A stretch of DNA of 64,000 nucleotides from Tritrichomonas musculus (Eukaryota > Parabasalia > Tritrichomonadida > Tritrichomonadidae), in NCBI GenBank assembly GCA_039105265.1, contig JAPFFF010000007.1, positions 2,728,001-2,792,000 of the forward strand, given 5' to 3'. This document shows positions 31,405 through 40,106 of the stretch, in pieces; position 1 is the first letter of the stretch; every line of letters starts with the position of its first letter. Below the pieces are notes generated by a model, which worked only from the letters and a program-made list of their open reading frames with translations, ran no database searches and had not been told where the DNA came from. The position numbers and the translations under genes are program-made.

Positions 31405-31944
31405 ATGTCTAAGCATTTGACAGGATCAAAAAGATTACAAGTAATACAGAACTGGCTTAATGGTCGTGAGGACCCTGATTGGGATGTACTTCCTACCAAA
31501 AAAGAAAACAAATATATAGTAAAAAGAAGAGAGCAACCATTAACAAAACCACCACCTGAACCATTAACTAAAACAGAAACGATTGAAGAAAAAGTTGTTG
31601 GTCAGAATTCCGACCCACCTGAGGAAATACCAAAACCCAAAAAACCAATAATTGAAGAACAACCAAAACAAGTATATGACCCAACAATAAATATAGAAAT
31701 ACTAAACCAATTAAAGCTATTAGGCGAAGAGTTTAAAAACGAAAGGGCTAAGAAGGAACAGAAGAAAATGATAAAAGATGTAATACAAAAACAAATGAGA
31801 AAACCATATTATCCACAATACATAAACGCCTTGAGCCAAGAAGTCCAAGAACCAAATGAAATAGAAGAAGAGGAACCAATACCAGTAATCCCACCTCAAC
31901 CTATTCGTAGAAGGCGAAATAATATTTTCTCTGATATGATTTAA
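31405..31944 (+). CDS. Maverick linker/assembly protein, 179 aa
   Basis: Function unknown. A conserved amino-terminal module (SKRLQVIQNWLNGREDPDWD, KKENKYIVKRRE) is followed by a proline- and glutamate-rich linker, a charged helix (LKLLGEEFKNERAKKEQKK) and a basic end (RRRRNNIFSDMI). The first module and the last residues recur in the 214-residue protein at 14855-15499 of the palindromic element. It starts at ATTAAATG, immediately upstream of the likely major capsid gene. The conservation of both ends suggests that it bridges two partners, perhaps capsid and genome. Confidence 0.6.
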   Translation: MSKHLTGSKRLQVIQNWLNGREDPDWDVLPTKKENKYIVKRREQPLTKPPPEPLTKTETIEEKVVGQNSDPPEEIPKPKKPIIEEQPKQVYDPTINIEILNQLKLLGEEFKNERAKKEQKKMIKDVIQKQMRKPYYPQYINALSQEVQEPNEIEEEEPIPVIPPQPIRRRRNNIFSDMI

Positions 31945-31975
31945 TTTGCTTTTGTTATTTTTCTCAAAAGAAAAT

Positions 31976-33631
31976 ATGTTAAATCCAGAAATTGAACTAA
32001 GGACGTCAGCAGAAACATGTACCCAAATTGCTAGCTATTTTGATATTGTTGATAATTGTATAGCCTTGTCTGATACCAACAAGCAATACACAATTAGTCC
32101 TCAAACATCATATTCTCCATCGCCTCCAATACCTCAAGGCTCATATACAAGTGCAATTATATCACCTAACACAAACAATACAGCAGATATATATAATGGA
32201 TTTATTAGAGCTGACATGGAGGTAAAGATTAAAGAAGCTACAGGGAAAACTATTAATAAAGTAACAGGTCATGAACATCATTTTAATAAAGTTTGGTTTG
32301 GTTTCAAGGATGCTAGAGATGCAGTTGAGAAATATGAAATAGTAGCTAACGGAATAACGATATATACCCAGAACTTTGGTTGCGAAGAATCATTTCTAAC
32401 TGCATGTTGTGCGAATGAAACAACAAAGAGAGCAGATGTATATTCAAAGGCTAGACATAAAGATATATGGAATGGTAGATCAGGCAGTAGAACAGGATTC
32501 ATTGTTGATTGGGCAGAAGGATGGAAAGACAAAGCATATAAAATTCACCTAAAGATTGATTTAAGAAGGTTCTTACCATTATCAAATATTAAATACCTTC
32601 CAGCATTTGCAGGCAAAATTGAACTCCGATTATTCTTTTCATGTGCTGGTATGGTATGCTGTCCTATGGGTCCAGGAGAATCATTTGCATATAAACCTAA
32701 TATTTATTGTAAATATGCTTTTGATGAAATTACAAATGAATTTACTCCTATTGGTGAACCAGTAACAATGTATACCAATAATGCGGATTTGTCAGATAAC
32801 ACAAGAGTTGTTGATTCAGTTTCTAAAGCCGGTACATTAAAGTTTACAAAACTTACTGCAGAAGATAGAACATTCATAGTTAGTGAATATAAAGTCACTG
32901 AATGTTCATCTATTATACCGTGCTTTGGTATTGAGGATAATATTTACTCTAGTCTTGTTCAAAGGTATGCTGATCCAACTCATCCACTAACATTTCCTAC
33001 TCAAACGATATCAGTATATACGACAACTAATAAATTAACTAATTCAAATGATAAGACTACTTGCACCATTACCCCACGTTTTGTTGATTCGATATTTTGT
33101 CTATTTCCTATAAAGCATACTCATCATACATACTTTAAGAATCCTAACTTTAAATCATTTCAATTGAACTGTGGAGGTTATGGTAACATTCCTGCAAAAC
33201 CTTTTGGCACGACAGATGAATACCCAGAGTTCTTAGAATATTGTCAAAACGCAATGAACGTGAATGGAGGACAAAGTGGTTTTAATAAGGAAGTGGTAAG
33301 CAGTTTAACATATTGTCATAGAGATACTACTACTAATAAACCAATATTTGGATTATCAACTGGAACTTATCCAAATGATAGGAGTAGTTTCTTTATCGGA
33401 TTACCTACAGAAACTGATAATACATATCAACAAGGATTAACCTCTTTATCGCCTATTAATTTTGAAATAAATGTAACACAAGAAACTGGTTCAAAAACAT
33501 ATGCTAATGCTACTCAAACCCCACCTTTAATATGTCTCTTATTTGATTCATCTATATCTATCTTAGTTCAGCCAAATGGTATGCCACCTTTAGTTCGCTT
33601 GGGCAATTATGATCTGACCTCAAGGGATTAA
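31976..33631 (+). CDS. Likely Maverick major capsid protein, 551 aa
   Basis: I start at the ATG at 31976; the earlier in-frame codon is TTG. The length, the beta-rich composition with few long helices, many aromatic, Asn and Thr residues, and the place right after the packaging genes fit a double jelly-roll major capsid protein of the Polinton type. Visible conserved-looking stretches include FNKVWFGFKDARDAVEKYEI, IHLKIDLRRFLPLSNIKYLP and GKIELRLFFSC. Such proteins form the hexon-like trimers of an icosahedral shell. Structure prediction would be the deciding test. Confidence 0.7.
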   Translation: MLNPEIELRTSAETCTQIASYFDIVDNCIALSDTNKQYTISPQTSYSPSPPIPQGSYTSAIISPNTNNTADIYNGFIRADMEVKIKEATGKTINKVTGHEHHFNKVWFGFKDARDAVEKYEIVANGITIYTQNFGCEESFLTACCANETTKRADVYSKARHKDIWNGRSGSRTGFIVDWAEGWKDKAYKIHLKIDLRRFLPLSNIKYLPAFAGKIELRLFFSCAGMVCCPMGPGESFAYKPNIYCKYAFDEITNEFTPIGEPVTMYTNNADLSDNTRVVDSVSKAGTLKFTKLTAEDRTFIVSEYKVTECSSIIPCFGIEDNIYSSLVQRYADPTHPLTFPTQTISVYTTTNKLTNSNDKTTCTITPRFVDSIFCLFPIKHTHHTYFKNPNFKSFQLNCGGYGNIPAKPFGTTDEYPEFLEYCQNAMNVNGGQSGFNKEVVSSLTYCHRDTTTNKPIFGLSTGTYPNDRSSFFIGLPTETDNTYQQGLTSLSPINFEINVTQETGSKTYANATQTPPLICLLFDSSISILVQPNGMPPLVRLGNYDLTSRD

Positions 33632-33679
33632 GTAACAAAAATAATTGCGTCTTTCTATTTTAATTATATTTTTTTATTA

Positions 33680-33699
33680 TCACTATACATAAATACAAA
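33680..33699 (+). promoter_or_regulatory. Inr-like site upstream of HNH gene
   Basis: TCACTATAC at 33680 fits the trichomonad initiator TCA(+1)YWW and lies 18 nt before the ATG at 33700. A T7 tract is just upstream (33671-33675 region). It suggests that at least this Maverick gene is read by host RNA polymerase II. Confidence 0.5.
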
Positions 33700-34311
33700 A
33701 TGACAGAAGAACAAGCAATCGAATTTGTTACAATAAATGAGTATCAGGAATATGAAATACTAAACCAATACCCATTCACTATTAGACGAAAGGATAATAA
33801 ATATGTTGTCAAAGAATGCATAAACAAAAGCGATGGTTATGTAAGTGTAAACATCAATGGAAATAAAATCAACAAACATCAAATCATAGCAAAGCAATTC
33901 TTACCTAATCCAAATAATCTTCCTCAAGTTGATCACCTTAATAAAGATAGATCTGATTATCATTTGAGCAATCTTCGTTGGGTTTCAGTAAGAGAGAACA
34001 TGAGAAACAAGTCATCAAACAACGGTGTTTCATATGAATTTATAGACAATATACCAGACGAAGCAATTGTTATTACTCACTATGATTTGAAAAAGGAAAG
34101 AAGAGTATTTGCTGAAAAAGAATATTATTACTATTATAATGAAGAAACTGAAGAAGATATCTTTTACCAAAGGATAACTGATGAAGTTTATAGAATTATG
34201 TATATTAATACAGCTAAAGGAGGACGTAAATTCATTGTGACAAGAGATGTTAACCACACTAAAACAACATTCTACATCCATATTTTCAAACAACAATACG
34301 GATTAGACTAA
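33700..34311 (+). CDS. HNH homing-type endonuclease, 203 aa
   Basis: The middle carries an HNH signature: HQIIAKQFLPNPNNLPQVDH, then NKDRSDYHLSNLRWVS, the layout of homing-type HNH nucleases with a leading AP2-like or NUMOD-like segment. The carboxy half is tyrosine-rich (EYYYYYNEETEEDIFYQ) and beta-like. It probably nicks or cuts DNA, perhaps as a selfish endonuclease or in replication. A diverged second copy lies at 35851-36455, so the gene was duplicated within the element. Confidence 0.75.
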   Translation: MTEEQAIEFVTINEYQEYEILNQYPFTIRRKDNKYVVKECINKSDGYVSVNINGNKINKHQIIAKQFLPNPNNLPQVDHLNKDRSDYHLSNLRWVSVRENMRNKSSNNGVSYEFIDNIPDEAIVITHYDLKKERRVFAEKEYYYYYNEETEEDIFYQRITDEVYRIMYINTAKGGRKFIVTRDVNHTKTTFYIHIFKQQYGLD

Positions 34312-34347
34312 AAAAATTTTATTTATATTTTTTTATTTCCATACAAA

Positions 34348-34797
34348 ATGGAGCAACAATTCAAGGTATATGATTACATCAATAATGTTATTTCTCTCGC
34401 TGATAACCCAGAAGATTTTAAGGAAAGTAATTTCGCTATCCTTTGTGATAGATATCCAATTCAACTTTCAAAAAATAAATATTTAGCAAAAGTCATCTAC
34501 ATATCAATTAAGGCGGACAAGAACGTATGGAGGATATATCCAGACAAAATTAAAGAATATGATATAGAACACATAGTATTAAATACTAACTCAAGAAGGA
34601 AAATTAATTATAAAATGCAAGAGTTTTTTGTTAATGGTTCAAATAAGGAACAAGAATATGGAGAATACAGTTACTACAATTATTCAATAGAATTAGCATC
34701 CAAAAAGACTAAAACAATGATAGAGGAATTACGTAAGAAATATGAATTAAATACACCTGAACTATTTATCGGTCTTCATCAAGAGCTAGTTCTGTAA
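34348..34797 (+). CDS. Hypothetical Maverick protein, 149 aa
   Basis: Family not recognised. It is a soluble-looking mixed alpha/beta protein with several Tyr and Lys residues (FKVYDYINNVISLADNPEDF, then SYYNYSIELASKKTKTMIEE). It follows a T7 tract and TCCATACAAAATG. It lies in the run of small plus-strand genes between the capsid block and the primase, each with its own T-tract. Confidence 0.6.
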   Translation: MEQQFKVYDYINNVISLADNPEDFKESNFAILCDRYPIQLSKNKYLAKVIYISIKADKNVWRIYPDKIKEYDIEHIVLNTNSRRKINYKMQEFFVNGSNKEQEYGEYSYYNYSIELASKKTKTMIEELRKKYELNTPELFIGLHQELVL

Positions 34798-34836
34798 GTC
34801 GGAATCTCGACCAACCAATTTTTTTTTGAAAAAGAA

Positions 34837-35265
34837 ATGAATAAGTACAGAAATCCAAATTCAACAACAGTTGGAGCAGAAGGGGCAATGTTTAATGAAG
34901 GAACTAAGACTGAGAAGACAATAGAGTTTAATCACTTTGGCATATTTTCTAATGACAATACTTACGCAGTTACGTTTAACCCAAGAATTAATAGACCACC
35001 AACAAAGTATATGGAAAACAAACCAGTCAAACCACCAAAGAGTAATCAACATAAAACAAGACCATTACACGAACCACCTGTTAGCATTACAGATGGAGGG
35101 TATTATTTAAAGAAAGATAAAGCACCCAAAGCCCCTATTCTTCCTCCATACTTAAAGAAACCAGAGAAATTAGGAGAAATACAAGGTAGAGCGGATGAAA
35201 GAAATAAAGGAAGGATTGGATACTTTAAACCAATTAATGTTAAGCAAGCTAATATTCATTACTGA
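34837..35265 (+). CDS. Hypothetical proline-rich Maverick protein, 142 aa
   Basis: Family not recognised. It is basic, low in hydrophobic residues, and rich in Pro and Lys (NRPPTKYMENKPVKPPK, DKAPKAPILPPYLKKPEKLG), so largely extended or disordered. A T9 tract ends 9 bp before the AAAGAAATG start. It could be an adaptor or a DNA-binding accessory protein; nothing decides. Confidence 0.55.
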   Translation: MNKYRNPNSTTVGAEGAMFNEGTKTEKTIEFNHFGIFSNDNTYAVTFNPRINRPPTKYMENKPVKPPKSNQHKTRPLHEPPVSITDGGYYLKKDKAPKAPILPPYLKKPEKLGEIQGRADERNKGRIGYFKPINVKQANIHY

Positions 35266-35293
35266 TTGATTATCAACTTTTTTTCGAAAGGAA

Positions 35294-35821
35294 ATGATAA
35301 AGAAGAGAACTCAAGCGAATGGTGTGCAGGCGAACGTTTCATTAGAACCTCAAGCAGCAGCACAGTCAACAAGCAATATAAATAATAATATTATTATAAA
35401 CAAAAGGGATGATGGAAAAGAAGAAATTGTTATCACTCGTAATGTTGAATTAGAAGAGAATCAAGAAGAAGAAACAAAGGATGTTAAGTACGTGATACTT
35501 GAAACGTATGCAAAAATCTTGTTAGACCAGGACAAAGCATTATTATCCAACTTAATATCAAAGAACTGTATAATTGTCCCTGTTACTGCCTTATCTAATA
35601 TAATTAAAACAATTATTAAGGCGGAGGTGGTAGAAATAAGTCTTGATGAGGATGTAGGTTGTTGTGCAGGGAAAGCTAATCCAATACGTAAGATAGATTC
35701 CATTAAGATAGTAAATGATAATGGAGAAGTATGTACTGATTTCAAAACATACTTTAATCCTCAGTACAATGAATTAGTTAACAAATATCATCTTTGTCTG
35801 AAATACAGTATCAACATGTAA
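35294..35821 (+). CDS. Hypothetical Maverick protein, 175 aa
   Basis: Family not recognised. A basic, Gln/Ala-rich amino end and an acidic stretch (VELEENQEEETKDVKY) precede a compact domain with helices and strands (LLSNLISKNCIIVPVTALSN, AEVVEISLDEDVGCCAG). It starts after a T7 tract (CTTTTTTTCGAAAGGAAATG context). Its position among nuclease and primase genes suggests a replication or host-interaction accessory role, without proof. Confidence 0.55.
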   Translation: MIKKRTQANGVQANVSLEPQAAAQSTSNINNNIIINKRDDGKEEIVITRNVELEENQEEETKDVKYVILETYAKILLDQDKALLSNLISKNCIIVPVTALSNIIKTIIKAEVVEISLDEDVGCCAGKANPIRKIDSIKIVNDNGEVCTDFKTYFNPQYNELVNKYHLCLKYSINM

Positions 35822-35850
35822 AAATATAATATTTTTTTACCTCTACTGAA

Positions 35851-36455
35851 ATGACAACTGATCAGGTTATTGATTTTGTTCCACTTCTCGGTTTCGAAGA
35901 TAAGTATGAAATATTAAACCAATACCCTTATACTGTTAGGCGGAAAGACAATAAATATATTGTTAAAGAAAGTGTATATAACAAAGGGTATGTTTTATTA
36001 AAGTTGAATTCAAAAACATTTATTAAACATAGAATTATAGCCAAGCAGTTTCTACCTAACCCTGATAATCTAACTTGTGTTGATCATATCAATCATGACA
36101 GAGCTGATAATAGACTAGAAAACTTACGATGACATCTCATATAGAAAATAATACAAACAGATCAATCTCAACAAAGAATTCAAATATAATATACAAGTTT
36201 GTTGATAAATTACCAAGTGCATCAACCGTAATAAATAAATATAATAGGCATCAATTAAGACCTAATCATTATTATTATTATCATAATGAAGAAACTAATG
36301 AAGATGAATTTTATTTAAAAATAACTGACGAGTCATACAAACGACTTTACATCAATGAAATGGAATGCGGAACTAAATACGTATTAATGTATGATACTAA
36401 TAACAAAAGAGTTAATGTTTGTATAACAAAATTTAAATTATTATATGATCTGTAA
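35851..36455 (+). pseudogene. Second HNH-type endonuclease copy, broken
   Basis: The region is homologous along its length to the HNH gene at 33700-34311. The amino part (EILNQYPYTVRRKDNKYIV, IIAKQFLPNPDNLTCVDH) and the carboxy part (HYYYYHNEETNEDEFYLK) both correspond. It is broken and is the only clearly broken gene of this Maverick. The duplication is not recent, since many residues differ. Confidence 0.7.
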
Positions 36456-36484
36456 TTATTATTTGTTTTTTTATTTTTATCAAA

Positions 36485-36766
36485 ATGACGAGTAAAATAG
36501 ATCTAAACCAATTCAAGAAAACAGAAGTAATAAAGAAATTGTCCAAATCGAAGTCAAGTGAGAATCTGACGTCAATAGATACTCCGAAAAGAGGCAGGAA
36601 GAGTAAATATAATACCCCTGAAGAAAGACTTGAAGCCAGACGACAACAACAAAAAGAATATAGACAAAGAAAGAAGCAAGAGTTAGAGGAATTGAAGAAA
36701 ATTGCTCAATTCGCTGCGAGCACTCGCGAAGCTCAAATGGTTACTGCTGAGAAGAAAGAAGCATGA
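36485..36766 (+). CDS. Basic leucine-zipper-like DNA-binding protein, 93 aa
   Basis: The protein has an AT-hook-like PKRGRKSKY near residue 36, followed by a long basic helix (PEERLEARRQQQKEYRQRKK) and a helical extension (QELEELKKIAQFAA), the layout of a short bZIP-type or coiled-coil DNA-binding protein. It is likely to bind AT-rich element DNA as a regulator or condensing protein; this is inferred from sequence character. It starts after a T7 tract. Its stop codon is 4 bp before the inverted repeat that borders the primase gene. Confidence 0.5.
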   Translation: MTSKIDLNQFKKTEVIKKLSKSKSSENLTSIDTPKRGRKSKYNTPEERLEARRQQQKEYRQRKKQELEELKKIAQFAASTREAQMVTAEKKEA

Positions 36767-36770
36767 AAAC

Positions 36771-36876
36771 AAAAAATCTTCATCTTATTTTTGGTTTCGC
36801 TAATGTTCTTTGTTCCTAGATGTTCCCGGATAATTCAGTTCGTGAAAAATGAGGTGGACAGATGACAGATGACAGA
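36771..36876 (+). repeat. 106-bp inverted repeat, left of primase gene
   Basis: It matches 39191-39296 in inverted orientation without gaps, at roughly 89 percent identity (about 12 differences). The best conserved phrases are AAAAAATCTTCATCTTATTT, CCTAGATGTTCCCGGATAA and GGACAGATGACAGATGACAG. The pair encloses exactly the primase-helicase gene. Confidence 0.85.
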
Positions 36877-36905
36877 ACGAGAGGCAAAAATATAACAAAT
36901 CTTTT

Positions 36906-39137
36906 TTATAACATTTCCTCAAACTCTACTATACTTTCATCCGGTGTTTGATGATAAATGTCTTTACATTCTTGCTTTAACGTGTAATACCAAGTAAGAT
37001 TACCATTTATTCTCTTTCTTTTACGTTCACACTTATCTTTCAACTGTAACTGAAATGTCCTTTTCTTCATCTCGGCTGGTTTGCACATTAATGCTTCATC
37101 ACAATTCATTCCATCTACAAGAGCATTATAATATTCACATATCCATATATCGAGAGGAGATTTACTTGCGTCAATTAAATCTTGTTTTGCATCAGTCATA
37201 GGTATTTCTCTTACCTGAAAATTAGATAAATCTCTTTCCATGAAGAATGTAAGAAGAGTGTTATAAAAGTCTTCATCAAAGGATGAACATAATTGTTGAA
37301 AATATTTGTAATCTCCTTTATGCTTACCATTACAAGCGAGAACAACATACCTTCTATCACCGTTTTCTATCTTTACTGGAAAGCTGTTATTGCTGACAAA
37401 GATGAAATTGGATACGTTTTCTGCATCACGTCTTGGTACTAACTTCTCGTTTATACGTATGCTGTTATCAGAGATAATAGACTTAAGGGCATTGAAGTTT
37501 GCTAATCTGTCTTCTCCACAATTCTTTAGTTCATTCAACACAATAAGTATTTTGCCTTCTACAATACTGTTGAACTGTCCGGTAAGTTCACTTATATCTG
37601 TTATATTTTTAGCTGAATATCCACTCAACATCTCACTTAAAACATCTGTAAATCGATTCTTACCGATTCCTTGTAAGCCTTTTAGTACAAGAGCCACTTC
37701 TGTTTTAACTCCTGGATTTTGTACGATGAATGCTATCCAGTTTAAAATATAGTCATAGATATGTTTCTCATGGTCGCATATCACTTCAAGGATTAAATCA
37801 AGAAACATCTTAATCTTGTTTATATCTACCTTTTCTTGCACCTTATACTTGTAACCATGGAAGAGTGATAGTGTATTCTTGTCTTTGCTGTTAAATTTTA
37901 CACCAAGTCTTGTGAATTTAGAAAGATTATTCATCAACAATGTATGAGCATTTACTTTCTCGTCTATCGCTATTCTCTTTAACGTCTTTACAATGTAAGC
38001 ATCAGTTACAAACTTCAAATAGAACGTTTCACTGATTGAGTTATAGGTCTTAAGAACATAAGTATCATTACCATCATCTATAAACCTTAATACTCTTGAT
38101 AAGTCTTCTACTAGATCTTTGTTTGTGGTATATCTATGTTGTTCTGCCTTCTGTCTAATATCATTTATAGTAAACGAGTTGTTTAAGTCTATATCTTTTA
38201 TGATAATCTCGTTTTGACTAACCACAGGAGATATAACTTTTATGTAATATTCATTATTCCAGCAACGAAGAATCTTTTCTAACACATGTGCTGAAGTACA
38301 AGACCTGGCATATCTTCTTCTAGCTCTGTCGAAATTGCTAGCTGCAGCATCAGTAAGTTTACAGTAATTTTGAACATGAGAGTAAGCTTCATCTATTAGA
38401 TTTGTTGGAAGTGCATTTAGCGCTTGAAATAAAGTAAATAAAGTAACCTCATCCTCTATTCTTCTTCCACCAGCATCATTATGTACTTCTATTCCTGTAA
38501 GTCCTTCAATTAAATTTAATGCGTATTGCTCTGATATTGTTTCTCCATCATGATCAAACATTATCTTTTCTATCTCTGGGCTCTGTTTAATCTTTATACT
38601 GATGTCTAGGTCATGTAAGATATCTGAAAGTGACCTTCTTATTTTTGAATCTAATGAACCTTGTAAAAACTTATACGTTGTAATAGGCGTTTTAGCGTTC
38701 TTTCTGACTTTACTTCCTGGCAATACTACAAGTGATCTGCTGTTAACATCTACCGAGGAAAATATATCTACATCATACTCAGGACTAGTATAACATTTTA
38801 CCATTCGGTTCGATTCAACATAATACTCTTCTGTATTACAATAAATATGCAATCCACCACTTGCTGTCTGTACAACTATATCTTCGTCACTTAATTTACT
38901 CATCAATGTCTTACGTATTACTTCTTTCTCTTCTTGTTTTAGCTCTTTGTTGATATCTAAGTCTACTATGGAGAGATTCAAACACTTATTATTAAGAAGA
39001 GCTTTACCTGTGACTGCTGTACCACTTCCTCCATCATGCTTTAGATAATTGTAGAGATTTACTGTGTTGTTCTCTATCCTTTGTCTTAACATAAGTTCAT
39101 TTAATTCCCAAGAGACTGTCAAGTTTGTTTCTGTCAT
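36906..39137 (-). CDS. Maverick primase-SF3 helicase, 743 aa
   Basis: The amino third resembles an archaeo-eukaryotic primase/prim-pol domain: LSIVDLDIN supplies the paired aspartates (near residue 56) and TASGGLHIYC the nucleotide-binding histidine motif. The carboxy part is a D5/P4-type superfamily 3 helicase: GLQGIGKNRF (Walker A, about residue 490), ILIVLNELKN (Walker B), NFIFVSNNSFPV (sensor) and GDRRYVVLAC. Together they would prime and unwind DNA during element replication. The gene is bordered by 106-bp inverted repeats. A T-tract lies upstream of the ATG at 39137. Confidence 0.88.
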   Translation of the reverse strand: MTETNLTVSWELNELMLRQRIENNTVNLYNYLKHDGGSGTAVTGKALLNNKCLNLSIVDLDINKELKQEEKEVIRKTLMSKLSDEDIVVQTASGGLHIYCNTEEYYVESNRMVKCYTSPEYDVDIFSSVDVNSRSLVVLPGSKVRKNAKTPITTYKFLQGSLDSKIRRSLSDILHDLDISIKIKQSPEIEKIMFDHDGETISEQYALNLIEGLTGIEVHNDAGGRRIEDEVTLFTLFQALNALPTNLIDEAYSHVQNYCKLTDAAASNFDRARRRYARSCTSAHVLEKILRCWNNEYYIKVISPVVSQNEIIIKDIDLNNSFTINDIRQKAEQHRYTTNKDLVEDLSRVLRFIDDGNDTYVLKTYNSISETFYLKFVTDAYIVKTLKRIAIDEKVNAHTLLMNNLSKFTRLGVKFNSKDKNTLSLFHGYKYKVQEKVDINKIKMFLDLILEVICDHEKHIYDYILNWIAFIVQNPGVKTEVALVLKGLQGIGKNRFTDVLSEMLSGYSAKNITDISELTGQFNSIVEGKILIVLNELKNCGEDRLANFNALKSIISDNSIRINEKLVPRRDAENVSNFIFVSNNSFPVKIENGDRRYVVLACNGKHKGDYKYFQQLCSSFDEDFYNTLLTFFMERDLSNFQVREIPMTDAKQDLIDASKSPLDIWICEYYNALVDGMNCDEALMCKPAEMKKRTFQLQLKDKCERKRKRINGNLTWYYTLKQECKDIYHQTPDESIVEFEEML

Positions 39138-39190
39138 ATTTGTTTATGTGTATTAATGAAAAAAAATTAATAAAAAAAAATAAAATGAAA

Positions 39191-39296
39191 TCTGTCATCT
39201 GTCATCTGTCCGCTCCATTTTTTAGGAAACGATTTATCCGGGAACATCTAGGAACAAGGAACAATAGTCAAACCAAAAATAAGATGAAGATTTTTT
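39191..39296 (-). repeat. 106-bp inverted repeat, right of primase gene
   Basis: This is the partner of 36771-36876 (coordinates add to 76067). It starts about 50 bp upstream of the primase ATG and reaches the stop codon of the minus-strand nuclease gene at 39295. It may contain the primase promoter, yet its partner lies downstream of the gene, so promoter function alone does not explain the symmetry. Confidence 0.85.
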
Positions 39297-40065
39297 ATTC
39301 ATTGTTGATACTAGTTATTGTTTCTCTGTACATTCCGTTGTAATTCTTATAAAGTCTGCCATATCTTAGTACATATAAATCTGATTCCTTCATTTCTGTT
39401 AAAGCGTTTTCATATTCATTAATTGGAGTCGTTTCATCTATTCTTAATAGTTTTAACTTATGCTTGATACAATACAAATCTTTTATCTTACCATTATCTA
39501 CTTGTTCATCATCACTTGTATGACTTCTGTCATCAATCTCTACTAACAAATTCAATTGTGGTAGATAAAAGTCAAATCTTAGTCTATAATTCTTTTCAGA
39601 TTTAAGGTCTTCAAATGATTTTTGGGTTATGAATTCTATATTTTTCTCTTCCAAATATTCTCTAAATCGTTGTTCTAGCTCATTTACAAATAAATGTGGT
39701 CGTGAATGATGATGAATCCAATCGTCAATTGTTGTCCAATAATATGAATTTTGATATTTATACCTGATCCTTTGTTTTGTACTTTTATATTCATCTGCTA
39801 ACTCACAACCATCTTGTTTTAATAGTTCGTTTACTGTTTCATTGGTCCATTTCTTATGAGGTTTTGTTTTTCTGTTACCACCTGTTAAATGAGGTCTTGA
39901 AGGTTTGGTTTTATTCGTCCAATCACTCCATCTAACAGAATACTCATTTTCTTCAAACATGTATTTGATTCTAATATCACCTCTTTTGTATTCACTTATT
40001 AATATACAGTTTTCTTTTAGCATTTCATCAGCAACTAATTTTGTGTTCCACCTAATCCTGCTCAT
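39295..40065 (-). CDS. PD-(D/E)XK-like endonuclease, 256 aa
   Basis: The carboxy half shows a restriction-type core: LRFDFYLPQLNLLVEIDDRS with the acidic residues of a VSR/DUF559-like fold, preceded by a helix with a glutamate (LEQRFREYLEEKNIEF) and followed by HKLKLLRIDE. The amino half contains two related ~60-residue basic modules (RIRWNTKLVADEMLKENCIL and HKKWTNETVNELLKQDGCEL), probably DNA-binding. It lies between primase and polymerase on the same strand. It could process replication ends or act as a homing-type nuclease. Confidence 0.65.
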   Translation of the reverse strand: MSRIRWNTKLVADEMLKENCILISEYKRGDIRIKYMFEENEYSVRWSDWTNKTKPSRPHLTGGNRKTKPHKKWTNETVNELLKQDGCELADEYKSTKQRIRYKYQNSYYWTTIDDWIHHHSRPHLFVNELEQRFREYLEEKNIEFITQKSFEDLKSEKNYRLRFDFYLPQLNLLVEIDDRSHTSDDEQVDNGKIKDLYCIKHKLKLLRIDETTPINEYENALTEMKESDLYVLRYGRLYKNYNGMYRETITSINNE

Positions 40066-40106
40066 ATCTTGTTATGTGAGTAACGATAAAAAAATTAGAA
40101 AAGTTT

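Noticed and set aside
31946-31975. Longer start for the major capsid gene
   Set aside because: The upstream in-frame start is TTG. The ATG at 31976 is the first conventional start codon and follows a T-rich leader.
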